35,211 bases of DNA from Armatimonadota bacterium (GCA_016193565.1 JACPRY010000052.1:1686-36896), one strand, 5' to 3'. Shown: positions 7,499 through 16,896, counted from the first letter of the stretch. The notes: a model not told the origin generated them from the letters alone. Translations and numbers: made by a program.

Positions 7499-8742
7499 TG
7501 GGGTCCTGGCTCCGGTACCGGTGGAGCCGCCTTACGTTGTTCCTTGCTATCATGGGCCCCGGGATCATCACCGGGAACGTCGACAACGACGCCAACGGAA
7601 TCGCCACCTATTCGGTGGCCGGCGCGGAGTTCGGCTACGGACTGCTCTGGACGCTGTTCTTCTCGACGGTGACGCTCGCGCTCGTGCAGGAGATGGTCGC
7701 CCGGATGGGAGCGGTGACCGGGAAGGGGCTCGCCGACCTGATCCGGGAACGCTTTCGAGTCCGGCTGACGGTCCTGGTGATGAGCATTCTGGTACTGGCG
7801 AACTGGGCCAATACCGTGGGTGATTTTGCCGGCGTCGCGGGCTCGATGGAGATCTTCGGCGTCAGCCGTTATCTCACCGTGCCACTGGCGGCGCTGTTGG
7901 TCGGTGTGCTGGTGGTGCGCGGAAGCTACCGAGTCGTCGAGCGGGTCTTTTTGGGGGCGACGCTGATTTATGTGACGTATATCGTCTCGGCCGTGCTCGC
8001 AGACCCTCCCTGGGGCCAAGTGTTGCGTGCCACGGTTACTCCGGCATTCCGGTTTGAGGCGCGGTACCTGGCGCTGGTAGTCGGACTGGTCGGCACAACA
8101 GTTGCACCGTGGATGCAGTTCTACCAGCAGGCCGCCGTTGTGGATAAGGGGATCGGTGAGAAAGACTACGCATATGCACGGCTGGACACGTATCTCGGTG
8201 TCATCTCGCTCAATGCGGTTGCATTCTTCATCGTCGTCGCGTGCGGAGCGACGCTGTTCGTGCACGGGGTCCGGATCCAGGACGCAAAGGACGCCGCCGT
8301 CGCGCTGGCCCCGCTCGCAGGACAGTACGCATCGACGTTGTTCGCCATTGGGCTCCTCAATGCAGCCGTTTTCTCCGTGGCCATCATCCCGCTGTCGACG
8401 GCGTACACGGTGTGCGAAGCCTTCGGCTGGGAGGCGGGGCTCGACCGGACCGTCCGCGAAGCGCCGATCTTCGTGGGCCTGTACACCGGGATGATCGTCC
8501 TCTCGGCGCTGGTCATCCTCGTGCCCGGCATCCCGCTGATCCCCGTGATGCTGCTCTCTCAGGTGCTCAACGGGATTCTGCTTCCGTTCGTACTCATCTT
8601 CATCGTCCTCTTGATCAACGACCGGCAAGTCATGGGCGAGTATCGCAACTCCAAAACGCTGAACGTCGTCAGCGGTCTCACCATCCTCGTGATCATGGTC
8701 CTGACGTCCCTTCTCTTATGGACCTCGGTCGCGACGCTGTGA
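7498..8742 (+). CDS. NRAMP-family divalent metal transporter (Mg2+-type features)
   Basis: 414 aa with about 11 hydrophobic helices. The first helix reads GPGIITGNVDNDANGIATYS; classical Mn/Fe NRAMPs have DPGN here, and the DNDA-type motif resembles the NRAMP-related Mg2+ transporters (NRMT). In the sixth helix the usual methionine-containing metal site (MPH or MPHN) is replaced by TVAPWMQFYQQ, with Ala-Pro in place of Met-Pro. Loss of the soft methionine ligand fits selectivity for Mg2+ rather than Mn/Fe, though this is inference. The upstream overlapping gene encodes MgtE-type Mg2+-sensing domains, which strengthens that reading. The stop (TGA 8740-8742) overlaps the ATG of recO. Confidence 0.88.
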   Translation: MGSWLRYRWSRLTLFLAIMGPGIITGNVDNDANGIATYSVAGAEFGYGLLWTLFFSTVTLALVQEMVARMGAVTGKGLADLIRERFRVRLTVLVMSILVLANWANTVGDFAGVAGSMEIFGVSRYLTVPLAALLVGVLVVRGSYRVVERVFLGATLIYVTYIVSAVLADPPWGQVLRATVTPAFRFEARYLALVVGLVGTTVAPWMQFYQQAAVVDKGIGEKDYAYARLDTYLGVISLNAVAFFIVVACGATLFVHGVRIQDAKDAAVALAPLAGQYASTLFAIGLLNAAVFSVAIIPLSTAYTVCEAFGWEAGLDRTVREAPIFVGLYTGMIVLSALVILVPGIPLIPVMLLSQVLNGILLPFVLIFIVLLINDRQVMGEYRNSKTLNVVSGLTILVIMVLTSLLLWTSVATL

Positions 8743-9503
8743 TGCCCGTCTATAAAGCTGAGGCGATCGTCATCCGCCGCGTAAACCTCGGGGAGGCGGA
8801 CCGCCTGGTCACGCTGTACGCGCGCGATCACGGGAAAATTGCCGCCGTGGCCAAGGGTGCGCGCAAACCGAAGAGCCGGTTCGCCGGCCGGCTGGAACTG
8901 TTCACGCACATCCGGGCGTTGCTGGCGGTGGGGAAATCACTCGACGTCGTCTCACAGATCGAGGTCATCGAACCGTTTGCCCCGCTGCGCTCGGATCTGA
9001 CTCGGCTCGGCTACGCGTCGTTCGTCGCGGAACTGATGGACCGCGCCACCGCAGACCGCGAGCCTGCGCCCGAGATCTTCCGGGCACTCCGCGCCGCGCT
9101 CACGTTCATCATGGAAGGCGACGCCGAGATGGGTGGCCTATGGTTTGCGGCGCGAATCCTCGCACTGATTGGCTATGCGCCGGTCGTCGGACGCTGCGCG
9201 GTCTGCGGCCGGCCGGTTTCAGGGACCGCGGTGTACAGTTACGCGCTCGGTGGGACGCTGTGTGAGACGGACCGGCCTCGCGATCCGCTGGCGGCGACGG
9301 TCTCGGCGGCGGCACTCAAGTCTGTCGGATTTCTCCTGGAGACCCGCCCCGACACGCTGGCGCGGCTGTCCCTCGACCGCCGGCTCCGGACGGAGGTTGA
9401 GGGGCTGCTCCTGCGGTCGCTGGAGTACCGGCTGGAAACGAAGCTGAAGAGCCCGCTGGTTATACAGAAACTACGACAACGCGATAACGCGACAACGCGA
9501 TAA
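8742..9503 (+). CDS. recO: DNA repair protein RecO
   Basis: RecO, about 253 aa, the RecFOR-pathway protein that anneals DNA and loads RecA on SSB-coated strands. The OB-fold N-terminus (YKAEAIVIRRVNLGEADRLV..., GKIAAVAKGARKPKSRFAG) is canonical. A helical domain follows, with a zinc-finger-like CAVC (about residue 150) and a later Cys in GGTLC; only three of the usual four cysteines are obvious. ATG 8742 overlaps the transporter stop. The last about ten residues (LRQRDNATTR) are encoded by the left arm of tandem-repeat hairpin 4 and are not part of the conserved fold. Confidence 0.93.
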   Translation: MPVYKAEAIVIRRVNLGEADRLVTLYARDHGKIAAVAKGARKPKSRFAGRLELFTHIRALLAVGKSLDVVSQIEVIEPFAPLRSDLTRLGYASFVAELMDRATADREPAPEIFRALRAALTFIMEGDAEMGGLWFAARILALIGYAPVVGRCAVCGRPVSGTAVYSYALGGTLCETDRPRDPLAATVSAAALKSVGFLLETRPDTLARLSLDRRLRTEVEGLLLRSLEYRLETKLKSPLVIQKLRQRDNATTR

Positions 9504-9576
9504 CGAGATAACATGATGACCCCCACACAAAGGCCGTTGTCCCGTCTTCCTGTTATCCCGTTCTCGCGTTGTCGCG
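9474..9576 (+). repeat. Inverted tandem-repeat hairpin 4 (unit CGACAACG/CGATAACG)
   Basis: Alternating 8-mers CGACAACG and CGATAACG fill 9474-9505, with a partial fifth unit to 9512. The complementary arm (GTTGTC... GTTATCCCG... GTTGTCGCG) spans 9536-9576. The left arm encodes the RecO C-terminus and stop (9501-9503). The right arm ends 4 nt before an extended -10 element. A similar unit recurs at hairpin 9. Confidence 0.8.
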
Positions 9577-9580
9577 TCCG

Positions 9581-9601
9581 TGGTATAGTGTCACCGGAGG
9601 T
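9581..9601 (+). promoter_or_regulatory. Extended -10 promoter and strong RBS for the small membrane gene
   Basis: TGG-TATAGT (9581-9589) is an extended -10 element directly after the repeat arm. GGAGGT (9596-9601) is a perfect Shine-Dalgarno placed 7 nt before TTG 9609, which decides that start over upstream ATG codons lying in the repeat. The leader would be very short, about 12-14 nt. Confidence 0.6.
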
Positions 9602-9608
9602 GGTCGGA

Positions 9609-9863
9609 TTGGAGATCGACCTGGAGCGAGCGCGCCGTGTATTAATGCAGCTGGGATCGGCGCTTGAAGAGGCCCGCCGGGTGATCGCGCCGGGTCCCGA
9701 AGGCTCGGTACGGGTGAAGACCGACGACAAGATCGTCGAGCTGCCTGTCTCGTGGGCCGTCGCCGGCGCGGTGGCGTTCGCCGTGGCGGCGCTGCTGTCC
9801 TCGATGCCGATCCCGTCGGTGCGGCGCCGGCCGCGGGAAGAGGAGCCGCTCGGCATCGGCTAA
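9609..9863 (+). CDS. Small membrane protein of unknown function
   Basis: 84 aa from TTG 9609, chosen because of GGAGGT at ideal spacing. The N-terminal half is charged and helical (MEIDLERARRVLMQLGSALEEARRVI). One hydrophobic segment follows (about residues 48-65, VSWAVAGAVAFAVAALL), then a basic/acidic tail (RRRPREEEPLGIG). I do not recognise a family. It is a single-gene unit bracketed by tandem-repeat hairpins 4 and 5, with its own promoter, between recO and glyQ. An upstream in-frame start in the repeat region (ATG 9513) is unlikely because the promoter would lie inside the gene. Confidence 0.6.
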   Translation: MEIDLERARRVLMQLGSALEEARRVIAPGPEGSVRVKTDDKIVELPVSWAVAGAVAFAVAALLSSMPIPSVRRRPREEEPLGIG

Positions 9864-9868
9864 ACGAC

Positions 9869-9934
9869 GTTGAAGGCTGAAGGTTCAAGGTTGAAGGCAA
9901 GATCAAAGATGGCCTGCGACCTTCAACCTTCAAC
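9869..9934 (+). repeat. Inverted tandem-repeat hairpin 5 (unit GTTGAAG/GGTTGAA)
   Basis: The left arm (9869-9897) contains four degenerate 7-8 nt units around GTTGAAGG. The right arm GACCTTCAACCTTCAAC (9918-9934) is complementary, with about 16 paired positions. It lies immediately after the stop of the small membrane gene. Confidence 0.7.
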
Positions 9935-9952
9935 ATGAAGTGTGGAGTGGGC

Positions 9953-9987
9953 AGAGCCATCCGTCCCAGTACGGATCGGCTCTTTTC
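9953..9987 (+). terminator. Terminator-like hairpin just upstream of glyQ
   Basis: AGAGCCATCCGT (9953-9964) pairs with ACGGATCGGCTCT (9971-9983) leaving one bulged C and a 6-nt loop, and TTT follows at 9984-9986. It ends about 6 nt before the glyQ ATG. It is either the terminator of the preceding small gene or an attenuator in the glyQS leader. No T-box core motif is visible in the short space upstream. Confidence 0.55.
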
Positions 9988-9992
9988 CTGTC

Positions 9993-10877
9993 ATGACCTT
10001 TCAGGACGTTATCCTCACCCTCCAACGGTTCTGGGCGCAGCAGGGGTGCGTCATCGAGCAGCCGTACGACCTCGAGGTCGGCGCGGGCACGATGCACCCC
10101 ACCACATTCCTGCGCGCGCTCGGCCCGGAGCCCTGGCGCGTTGCATTCGTCCAGCCCGCGCGGCGTCCGGTCGACGGGCGCTACGGCGAAAATCCCAACC
10201 GTACGTACAAGCACTACCAGTATCAGGTCATCCTCAAGCCCTCGCCCGATGACGTCCAGGATCTCTACATTAAGAGTCTCCGAAAACTGGGTCTCGATCC
10301 CCGCGACCACGACATCCGGTTTCTCGAGGACAACTGGGAAGCGCCGACGCTGGGTGCGTGGGGCCTCGGCTGGCAGGTGTTTCTTGACGGCCAGGAGATC
10401 ACCCAGTTCACATACTTTCAGCAGGTCGGCGGGATCGACGTGAAGCCGGTGTCGGCGGAGATTACCTACGGTCTTGAGCGTCTCGCGATGTACAGCCAGC
10501 GCAAGTCCAATGTCTTCGAGATCGAGTGGGCGCCCGGACTGACCTACGGCGAAATCCGCTATCAGGACGAAGCAGAGCAATCGGCCTACGGATTTGACGC
10601 GGCCGATGTGACGATGCTGCGCACGACCTTCGATGCATTTGAGGCCGAGGCGAAGCGGCTCCTCGAGCGCGACCTCGTGCTGCCGGCCTACGACTATGTC
10701 GTGAAATGCTCGCACCTGTTTAACCTCCTGGAAGCTCGCGGAGCCGTGGGCGTGGCCGAGCGGACGACGCTGATGGGCCGCTGCCGCGCGCTGGCGAGAT
10801 CATGCGCAGAGCGCTATCTGGCGCGCCGGGAAGCGCTTGGGTTTCCGTTGCTGAAGCAGGAACCTACACGTGCCTGA
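9993..10877 (+). CDS. glyQ: Glycyl-tRNA synthetase alpha subunit
   Basis: 294 aa from ATG 9993 ([19 protein letters not shown]), the conserved family start. A GTG at 9942 would add 17 unconserved residues. It carries the class II catalytic core: [19 protein letters not shown] (about residues 32-50), [13 protein letters not shown] (ATP-binding motif region), [32 protein letters not shown], and [12 protein letters not shown] (motif 3). It pairs with GlyS as an alpha2-beta2 enzyme charging tRNA-Gly. No ribosome-binding site is visible between the upstream hairpin and ATG. The stop overlaps the GTG start of glyS by 8 nt. Confidence 0.96.
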   Translation: MTFQDVILTLQRFWAQQGCVIEQPYDLEVGAGTMHPTTFLRALGPEPWRVAFVQPARRPVDGRYGENPNRTYKHYQYQVILKPSPDDVQDLYIKSLRKLGLDPRDHDIRFLEDNWEAPTLGAWGLGWQVFLDGQEITQFTYFQQVGGIDVKPVSAEITYGLERLAMYSQRKSNVFEIEWAPGLTYGEIRYQDEAEQSAYGFDAADVTMLRTTFDAFEAEAKRLLERDLVLPAYDYVVKCSHLFNLLEARGAVGVAERTTLMGRCRALARSCAERYLARREALGFPLLKQEPTRA

Positions 10878-13008
10878 TCTACTCTGCGAGATCGGGACCG
10901 AAGAGCTTCCGCCCGGCGAGATTCGACCCGCAATGCAGCAGCTCGAAGAAGGCGCCCGCGGGCTGCTCGAGGATCTGCGTCTGGGCGCGGGCAGGGTGAA
11001 GGTGTATGGGACACCGAGGCGGCTCGTCTTGTACGTCGCGGCCATTGCCGCCCGTCAGCGACCGTCGATCCGGGAAGTGCGCGGCCCGGCCGCGCAGGCG
11101 GCCTACGATGTCGCGGGCAAACCGACACAGGCCGCGATTGGATTCGCCCGCAGCCAGCGCGTGCCCGTGGAGAAGCTTAAAGTCGTCGAGACCGGCGGCC
11201 GCCGGTACGTTGCCGCCGTCATCGAAGAAGCTGGACGGTCTGCCTCGGCGGTGCTGCCGGCCGCCATCTCAGCACTTGTTGAGAAGCTGACCTTCTCGAA
11301 GACGATGCGCTGGGGACGGGGGGACGTGCGGTTCGCCCGCCCCGTGCGCTGGGTTGTGGTACTGCTCGGTGGGCAGGTACTGCCGGCGACCATCGCGGGG
11401 GTGCGCGCGGGACGACGCACCTATGGCCATCGGTTCCTCAGTCCTTCCGAAAGATCCATCAAGGACGCGAAGGCGTATCTGCGAGCGATGGCGGCGATGC
11501 ACGTCGTCATCGATCCTCAAGAACGCCGGCGCCGCATCGCCTCTCAGGCGCGCGCGTTGGCGACAAGGGCCGGCGGCCAACTGGTCCTTCATGCCGCACT
11601 GCTCGACGAACTCGTGATGAGCCTCGAGCGGCCCCAGGCGCTGCTGGGTTCCTTCGATAGGGAGTTTCTTGCGCTTCCGCGTCCGGTACTGGCCACCGTC
11701 ATGGAACACCATCAGAAGTACTTTCCGGTAGACGATCGTCGCAGCGCCGACGAGAGCGGCCTGCTGCCGTACTTCATCGCGGTGCGCGATGGGAACGCCC
11801 GCCACCTGCCCGCGGTGCGCGAGGGACACGAGTGGGTGCTGCGCGCGAGACTCGCCGATGCCCGGTTCTTCTTCGACCAGGACCGGCGCCAGCCACTGGA
11901 GGCGTACGGCGCGAAGCTCAGTGGGCTGGTGTTCCACGCGCAGCTGGGCACGATGGCCGACAAGATCAGGCGGCTCCTCGCGCTGACCGACTACCTCGCG
12001 GTCACCATGGTGCTGGACGGGCGGACGAGCGAAGCGCTGCGGCGTGCTGCGTCACTGTGCAAAGCCGATCTCGTGACCCACATGGTCGGCGAGTTTCCCG
12101 AACTGCAGGGCGTCATCGGCGGGATCTATGCCGCGATGGATGGGGAAAGCGAGATCGTCGCGCAGGCGATCGGTGAGCACTACCGTCCCGCGGGCGCGGG
12201 TGATCCTCCGCCGTCCACGCACGTCGGCGCGCTGCTCGCGCTGCTCGATAAATGCGACACGCTGACCGGTGGGATCGGCGCCGGTCTGATGCCCAGCGGA
12301 TCCCAGGATCCCTACGGACTCCGTCGCACCGCGCAGGGTATCGTAGACATCATTCTCGCCTACCGGATGACGCTTACGCTGCGCCCGCTGATCGCGAAGT
12401 CCGCCGACGGTTTCGGCCGCACGCAGGATCGTACCGTTTCCGACGTGGCCGAGTTTCTCCGGCAGCGGCTCCGCTCGACACTCCTCGACCGGCCCATGCG
12501 GTACGATCTGGTCGATGCCGCGCTGGCCGTGAGCGGCGATGACCTCCTGGCCGCTTCGGCGCGTGCCGAGGCCCTTCAGCGCTTCTCGACGAAGCGCGAG
12601 TTCGCCAGGCTGTACATCGCCTATGACCGCGCCTCCCGGATCCTCACGGATGGCGCCGGCCGTGTCGATCCCGGACGCTTCGAGGACGCAACCGAGCGCG
12701 CGCTGCACGAAGCGGTCGCCAAGGTGAGACCGCCGGTGGAACGCGCCGCGGCCGCGGGGGAGTACTCGAAGGCGCTCGATGCGCTGCTGCTTCTGGCCGG
12801 ACCCGTCGACCGCCTCTTTGACGCGGTCCTCATCATGGCGCCAGATGACGGAGTGCGTGCGAACCGGATGGCCCTGCTCACACAAGTCGTCGACGTGTTC
12901 AAGCATGTGGCTGATTTTTCGAAAGTGGTGATGAGTGAGGAAGAAAAATTCGGGAACCGGGAACCGAGAACCGGGAACCGAACTCCGAGGAAGCAGAAAA
13001 GGACGTAA
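10870..13008 (+). CDS. glyS: Glycyl-tRNA synthetase beta subunit
   Basis: 712 aa beginning GTG 10870 ([17 protein letters not shown]), the family N-terminus. The HD-like and tRNA-binding regions are intact: [11 protein letters not shown] (about residue 280), [68 protein letters not shown] and [17 protein letters not shown]. The C-terminal anticodon-binding region (to about residue 690, ending [10 protein letters not shown]) is normal. The last about 23 residues are a Gly/Asn/Arg/Pro tail ([12 protein letters not shown]) encoded by the left arm of hairpin 6, so the gene has run into the repeat. It works with GlyQ in translation. Confidence 0.96.
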   Translation: MPDLLCEIGTEELPPGEIRPAMQQLEEGARGLLEDLRLGAGRVKVYGTPRRLVLYVAAIAARQRPSIREVRGPAAQAAYDVAGKPTQAAIGFARSQRVPVEKLKVVETGGRRYVAAVIEEAGRSASAVLPAAISALVEKLTFSKTMRWGRGDVRFARPVRWVVVLLGGQVLPATIAGVRAGRRTYGHRFLSPSERSIKDAKAYLRAMAAMHVVIDPQERRRRIASQARALATRAGGQLVLHAALLDELVMSLERPQALLGSFDREFLALPRPVLATVMEHHQKYFPVDDRRSADESGLLPYFIAVRDGNARHLPAVREGHEWVLRARLADARFFFDQDRRQPLEAYGAKLSGLVFHAQLGTMADKIRRLLALTDYLAVTMVLDGRTSEALRRAASLCKADLVTHMVGEFPELQGVIGGIYAAMDGESEIVAQAIGEHYRPAGAGDPPPSTHVGALLALLDKCDTLTGGIGAGLMPSGSQDPYGLRRTAQGIVDIILAYRMTLTLRPLIAKSADGFGRTQDRTVSDVAEFLRQRLRSTLLDRPMRYDLVDAALAVSGDDLLAASARAEALQRFSTKREFARLYIAYDRASRILTDGAGRVDPGRFEDATERALHEAVAKVRPPVERAAAAGEYSKALDALLLLAGPVDRLFDAVLIMAPDDGVRANRMALLTQVVDVFKHVADFSKVVMSEEEKFGNREPRTGNRTPRKQKRT

Positions 13009-13098
13009 AGTATTACAGGGAATTGGCTGCTGGACTTCAGAATCGATAGGATTGGGATTAGTCGGTTACGGTTCCCCGTTCCCGGTTCCCCGTTCCCG
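12951..13098 (+). repeat. Inverted tandem-repeat hairpin 6 (unit GGGAACC)
   Basis: Four to five 7-mers GGGAACC/GAGAACC at 12951-12983 face complementary GGTTCCCC/GTTCCCG units at 13064-13098. About 28 of 32 positions pair. The loop is unusually long (about 80 nt) and contains the end of glyS and a possible promoter. The same unit family recurs at hairpins 7 and 8. Confidence 0.85.
13023..13052 (+). promoter_or_regulatory. Possible promoter in the loop of hairpin 6
   Basis: TTGGCT (13023-13028) and TAGGAT (13047-13052) are separated by 18 nt. Both hexamers match the sigma-70 consensus only partly. It would transcribe ppdK through the right arm of the hairpin. GAGGTG at 13112-13117 is the ribosome-binding site of ppdK. 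Confidence 0.3.
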
Positions 13099-13121
13099 TA
13101 TTTCAGTGGGCGAGGTGATGA

Positions 13122-15533
13122 ATGGCGAAGGTGCACAATCGCAAGACACATGAGCGGGTGAAAGCCGGTCGGCCGTCGGCTCGGCGCGCGAGAAAGTCGA
13201 GGGCCCCGAAGCGGTCAGGGCGCTGGACGATGCTCTTTGAAGAAGGCACCGCGCAGATGCGCGAACTCCTCGGCGGAAAGGGCGCCGGGCTCGCCGAGAT
13301 GAGCCGCATCGGGCTGCCGGTACCGCCGGGATTCACGATCACCACGGATGCATGCTTAGAGTACTACCGGCGCGACCGGCAGTACCCCGCGGGGTTGATG
13401 GACGAGGTGCGCGAGAAGATGAAGATCGTCGAACAGCGGACCGGCAAGCGCTTTGGCGACCCGAAGCGACCACTGTTGATCTCGGTCCGCTCCGGCGCGA
13501 AGTTCAGCATGCCGGGGATGATGGATACGGTGCTGAACCTGGGCCTCAACGCTTCGACGTGCGAGGGGCTCGTCCGGGCCACCGGCGATGCGCGGTTCGC
13601 GTACGACTCCTATCGCCGCTTCATGCAGATGTTTGGGAACGTCGTCCTGGGGATGAAACACGAGCACTTTGAGGATGCCCTCGCGGCGATGAAGCACCGC
13701 CGCGGCGTCACCCAGGACACCGACCTCCGCGCCGAGGACCTGTGGCGGCTGATCGAGGAGTACCGCACGATCATCAAGGAGCGCACCGGCGAGGAGTTCC
13801 CGGACGACCCCTGGCGGCAGCTCGAGACGGCGATCCGCGCCGTCTTCGAATCGTGGAACAACCCCCGCGCGATGACCTATCGGAACTTCCACAAGATCCC
13901 GCACGACCTGGGCACCGCAGTGAACATCCAGACGATGGTCTTCGGGAACATGGGCCCGACCTCCGGTACCGGCGTCGCGTTCACGCGCAACCCCGCGACC
14001 GGCGAGAAAAAGGTGTACGGCGAGTACCTCCTCAACGCGCAGGGCGAGGACGTGGTCGCCGGCATCCGCACGCCCAAGCCCATCGAGCAGCTGGCGTCCG
14101 AGCTGCCTGTGGCCTACCGGCAGTTCATGGAGATCTGCGCGCTGCTCGAGCGGCACTACCGAGACGTCCAGGACGTCGAGTTCACGATCGAGGGCGGCAC
14201 GCTCTATCTGCTGCAGACCAGGAGCGGCAAGCGCACCGCCGGGGCCGCCGTCAAGATCGCCGTCGACATGGTGCATGAGACGCTCATTACGAAAGACGAA
14301 GCGCTGCTGCGCGTGGAGGCGGCGTCGATCGAGCAGCTGCTGCATCCCCGGCTCGACCCCAACGCGCCGAAGCAGGTGATCGGCCGCGGGCTGGCCGCCA
14401 GCCCCGGGGCCGTCCGACCGGAGACCAACCCGGACGACATCCACGGTCTCGTCGCCGCGGGGGGCGTGCTCACCAGTCGCGGCGGGATGACGAGCCACGC
14501 GGCCATCGTCGCACGGGGGATGGGCAAGCCGGCGATTGTCGGCGCGGAGTCGATCCGCATCGATGAGGACGCCAAGCAGTTCGCGGCCGACAGTGTCGTG
14601 GTCAGCGCTGGAGAGATGATCACCATCGACGGCAGCACCGGCGAGATCATCAAGGGGCAGATGCCCGTGCTCGACCCGAAACTGACCGGCGAGATCCAGG
14701 AACTGCTGGGCTGGGCGGACGAGGTCCGCACGCTCGGCGTGCGCGCCAACGCCGACTACCCGCGCGATGCCCGCAAGGCCCGCGAGTTCGGTGCCGAGGG
14801 GATCGGGCTGTGCCGCACCGAGCACATGTTCATGGAAGAAGAGCGGCTGCCGATCATGCAGCAGATGATCATGGCGGCGACAGAAGCGGAACGCCGGAAA
14901 GCGCTGGACCGCCTGCTGCAGTTCCAAAAAGACGACTTCAAAGGCATCTTCCGCGAGATGGGCAGCCTGCCGGTCATCATCCGGCTGCTCGATCCACCGC
15001 TGCACGAGTTCCTGCCGAGCCTCGAAGAGCTGCTGGTCGACGTCACCGAGCTGCGCCTCAAGGGCGACGGCACGGCGCTCAGGGAGAAAGAAGCGCTCCT
15101 GCGGCGCGTGCAATCCCTGCGGGAGTTCAATCCGATGCTCGGCCTCCGCGGGTGCCGGCTCGGCATTCTCTATCCTGAGATCAACGAGATGCAGGTGCGG
15201 GCGATCCTGCTGGCGGCGGTGGAACTCAAGCAGCAGGAAGGGATCGACGTCGTCCCCGAGATCATGATTCCCCTCATCGGGCATCCGAACGAGTTGAGAT
15301 TCGTGCGGCAGCAGCTCGAGGTGGTCGCCGAGAAGATCGTGCACGAATCGAAGGTGCCGGTGAAGTACATGTTCGGCACGATGATCGAGATCCCGCGCGC
15401 GTGCCTCGTGGCCGATCAGATCGCCGAGATCGCCGAGTTCTTCTCATACGGCACGAACGACCTCACGCAGACGATCTTCGGCTTCAGCCGAGACGACGCG
15501 CAGGCGAAGTTCCTGCACGTCTATCTGCAATGA
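13122..15533 (+). CDS. ppdK: Pyruvate, phosphate dikinase, damaged (internal deletion, C-terminus out of frame)
   Basis: 803 aa of PPDK, which interconverts pyruvate + ATP + Pi and PEP + AMP + PPi. A basic extension of about 35 residues precedes the conserved start [23 protein letters not shown]. The ATP-grasp domain ([38 protein letters not shown]), the phosphohistidine loop [21 protein letters not shown] (His, about residue 460), and most of the PEP-binding barrel ([43 protein letters not shown]) are present. Two lesions are visible. At about 14411-14415 SPGA runs straight into [11 protein letters not shown], where the family has about 24 more residues. At 15528 the frame stops after KFLHVYLQ; about 19 expected residues are missing and the remainder continues in another frame. 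The catalytic Cys lies in that remainder, so this ORF alone should be inactive. Confidence 0.9.
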   Translation: MAKVHNRKTHERVKAGRPSARRARKSRAPKRSGRWTMLFEEGTAQMRELLGGKGAGLAEMSRIGLPVPPGFTITTDACLEYYRRDRQYPAGLMDEVREKMKIVEQRTGKRFGDPKRPLLISVRSGAKFSMPGMMDTVLNLGLNASTCEGLVRATGDARFAYDSYRRFMQMFGNVVLGMKHEHFEDALAAMKHRRGVTQDTDLRAEDLWRLIEEYRTIIKERTGEEFPDDPWRQLETAIRAVFESWNNPRAMTYRNFHKIPHDLGTAVNIQTMVFGNMGPTSGTGVAFTRNPATGEKKVYGEYLLNAQGEDVVAGIRTPKPIEQLASELPVAYRQFMEICALLERHYRDVQDVEFTIEGGTLYLLQTRSGKRTAGAAVKIAVDMVHETLITKDEALLRVEAASIEQLLHPRLDPNAPKQVIGRGLAASPGAVRPETNPDDIHGLVAAGGVLTSRGGMTSHAAIVARGMGKPAIVGAESIRIDEDAKQFAADSVVVSAGEMITIDGSTGEIIKGQMPVLDPKLTGEIQELLGWADEVRTLGVRANADYPRDARKAREFGAEGIGLCRTEHMFMEEERLPIMQQMIMAATEAERRKALDRLLQFQKDDFKGIFREMGSLPVIIRLLDPPLHEFLPSLEELLVDVTELRLKGDGTALREKEALLRRVQSLREFNPMLGLRGCRLGILYPEINEMQVRAILLAAVELKQQEGIDVVPEIMIPLIGHPNELRFVRQQLEVVAEKIVHESKVPVKYMFGTMIEIPRACLVADQIAEIAEFFSYGTNDLTQTIFGFSRDDAQAKFLHVYLQ

Positions 15534-15745
15534 TGCGAATCGGCACGAAGTTGGGAAAGAAGACGCGCCCGGATCTTGAGGTCGGCATCTGCGGCGAGCA
15601 CGGCGGCGAGCCCAGCTCGGTCGAGTTCTGCCACGAGAGCGGCCTCGACTACGTGTCGTGCTCGCCGTTCCGCGTGCCCATCGCCCGGCTGGCCGCCGCC
15701 CAGGCCCGCCTCAAAGAGAAGACGGCGGTGACACGAGACGTCTGA
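15530..15745 (+). pseudogene. ppdK: PPDK C-terminal fragment carrying the catalytic Cys
   Basis: A 71-codon frame starting with ATG 15530, which overlaps the TGA of the main ORF (AATGATG). It encodes [33 protein letters not shown] and [18 protein letters not shown], the end of PPDK including the catalytic cysteine of ICGEHGG. Between the two frames the family's segment of about 19 residues (KGI...DPF...LDxxGVGxL) is absent. Re-initiation at the overlapping ATG could in principle yield a two-chain enzyme, but a real deletion or an assembly error is more likely. Confidence 0.85.
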
Positions 15746-15764
15746 GTCGTCCGCCCGATCGAGC

Positions 15765-16826
15765 ATGAATCCCAGAGAAGAAACGGAACGAAGAGAGCGC
15801 GAGTGGCTGAGCCCGCATGCGGCGCTGGCCTCATCATCGCGCGGGCGCGAGGTGCCAGAGCCCGAGGACATCCTGCGCACCTGCTTTCAGCGCGATCGCG
15901 ACCGCGTCATCCACAGCAAGGCGTTTCGCAGGCTCAAGCACAAGACACAGGTGTTCCTCGCGCCGGAAGGCGACCACTACCGGACCCGCCTCACCCATAC
16001 CCTTGAAGTCGCGCAGGTGGCGCGTACGATCGCGCGCGCGCTGAGGCTGAATGAGGACCTGACCGAGGCGATCGTGCTGGCACATGATCTCGGCCATCCG
16101 CCGTTCGGGCACGCCGGTGAAGACGCGCTCAACGAGGTGCTGCGCCCGGTGGGCGGGTTCCGCCATTACGAGCAGAGCCTGCGTGTTGTTCAGCTGCTCG
16201 AACTCCGCGTCCGGTCTGATGGTTCCACTGTCCGGGGCCTCAACCTCACGTGGGAAGTGCGTGATGGGATTGCGACCCATTCGAAGGGGCTCGAAGACCT
16301 GCAGGCAGATCCTGCGGCGGAAGGGATGCCGGCGACGCTTGAAGGTCAGATCGCGCGCGTCTCGGACCGCATCGCGTACGTCCATCATGACACAGACGAC
16401 GCCGTCCGGGCCGGGTTGATCACGGAGGCGGTCGTCCCGAAGCACGTCCGGAAGGTGCTCGGCGACCGCCGCGGCCAGTGGTTAGACCGCATGGTCATGG
16501 ACGTCGTCGGCAGCAGCCGTGACCGCCCGGCGATCCAGATGAGAGACGATGTGCGAGTGGCGTTGAACTCCCTGAAAGACTTCCTGACCGAGAGGGTGTA
16601 CCAAGGGCCGGCGAAGGCCGGGGAGGTCACCAAGGCCAAGCGGCTGCTCCACGACCTGTTTGCCTACTACGCCGATCACCCCGACCAGGTGTCGCCAGAG
16701 TACCGTGAGCTGATGCAGATGGGGGAACCCGCGCTTCGCGTGGTGGGCGACTTCCTCGCGGGGATGACGGACCGGTATGCGATCCGGCTGGCAGAGTCGC
16801 TCTCGCCGCGAACGCGGGCCTTCTGA
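15765..16826 (+). CDS. dgt: dGTPase-like HD-domain triphosphohydrolase
   Basis: 353 aa of the deoxyguanosinetriphosphate triphosphohydrolase-like (type 2) family. The HD metal site is intact: [13 protein letters not shown] (His), [15 protein letters not shown] (HD plus downstream His), and a distal Asp in [41 protein letters not shown] (about residues 40-65) is the conserved family N-terminus. Such enzymes hydrolyse dNTPs to nucleosides and triphosphate and adjust dNTP pools. In Bacillota-like genomes it commonly lies near dnaG/rpoD or ppdK. ATG 15765 lies 19 nt after the PPDK fragment and has no strong ribosome-binding site. A 79-nt leader separates it from the cold-shock gene. Confidence 0.92.
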   Translation: MNPREETERREREWLSPHAALASSSRGREVPEPEDILRTCFQRDRDRVIHSKAFRRLKHKTQVFLAPEGDHYRTRLTHTLEVAQVARTIARALRLNEDLTEAIVLAHDLGHPPFGHAGEDALNEVLRPVGGFRHYEQSLRVVQLLELRVRSDGSTVRGLNLTWEVRDGIATHSKGLEDLQADPAAEGMPATLEGQIARVSDRIAYVHHDTDDAVRAGLITEAVVPKHVRKVLGDRRGQWLDRMVMDVVGSSRDRPAIQMRDDVRVALNSLKDFLTERVYQGPAKAGEVTKAKRLLHDLFAYYADHPDQVSPEYRELMQMGEPALRVVGDFLAGMTDRYAIRLAESLSPRTRAF

Positions 16827-16831
16827 AGGGA

Positions 16832-16896
16832 CTCCTCCGAGGTGGAGAGAAAGACTCCGCCAATTACTGGCGACAGGGAGAGCGGTTCTGGAGGAG
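16832..16896 (+). promoter_or_regulatory. Structured leader of the cold-shock gene with possible anti-Shine-Dalgarno
   Basis: CTCCTCC (16832-16838) is the exact complement of GGAGGAG (16890-16896), which is the ribosome-binding site region of the cold-shock ORF. The same CTCC can instead pair locally with GGAG (16843-16847), and GCCAATTACTGGC forms another small hairpin (about 16860-16872). The leader could therefore switch between masking and exposing the ribosome-binding site. This is read from complementarity only. Confidence 0.35.

Noticed and set aside
9869-9993. T-box riboswitch for glyQS
   Set aside because: The space is short and filled by the repeat hairpin; the T-box core and a specifier stem are not visible.
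13356-15344. 662-codon minus-strand open frame opposite ppdK
   Set aside because: The plus strand encodes conserved PPDK motifs throughout; the minus frame has no recognisable domain.
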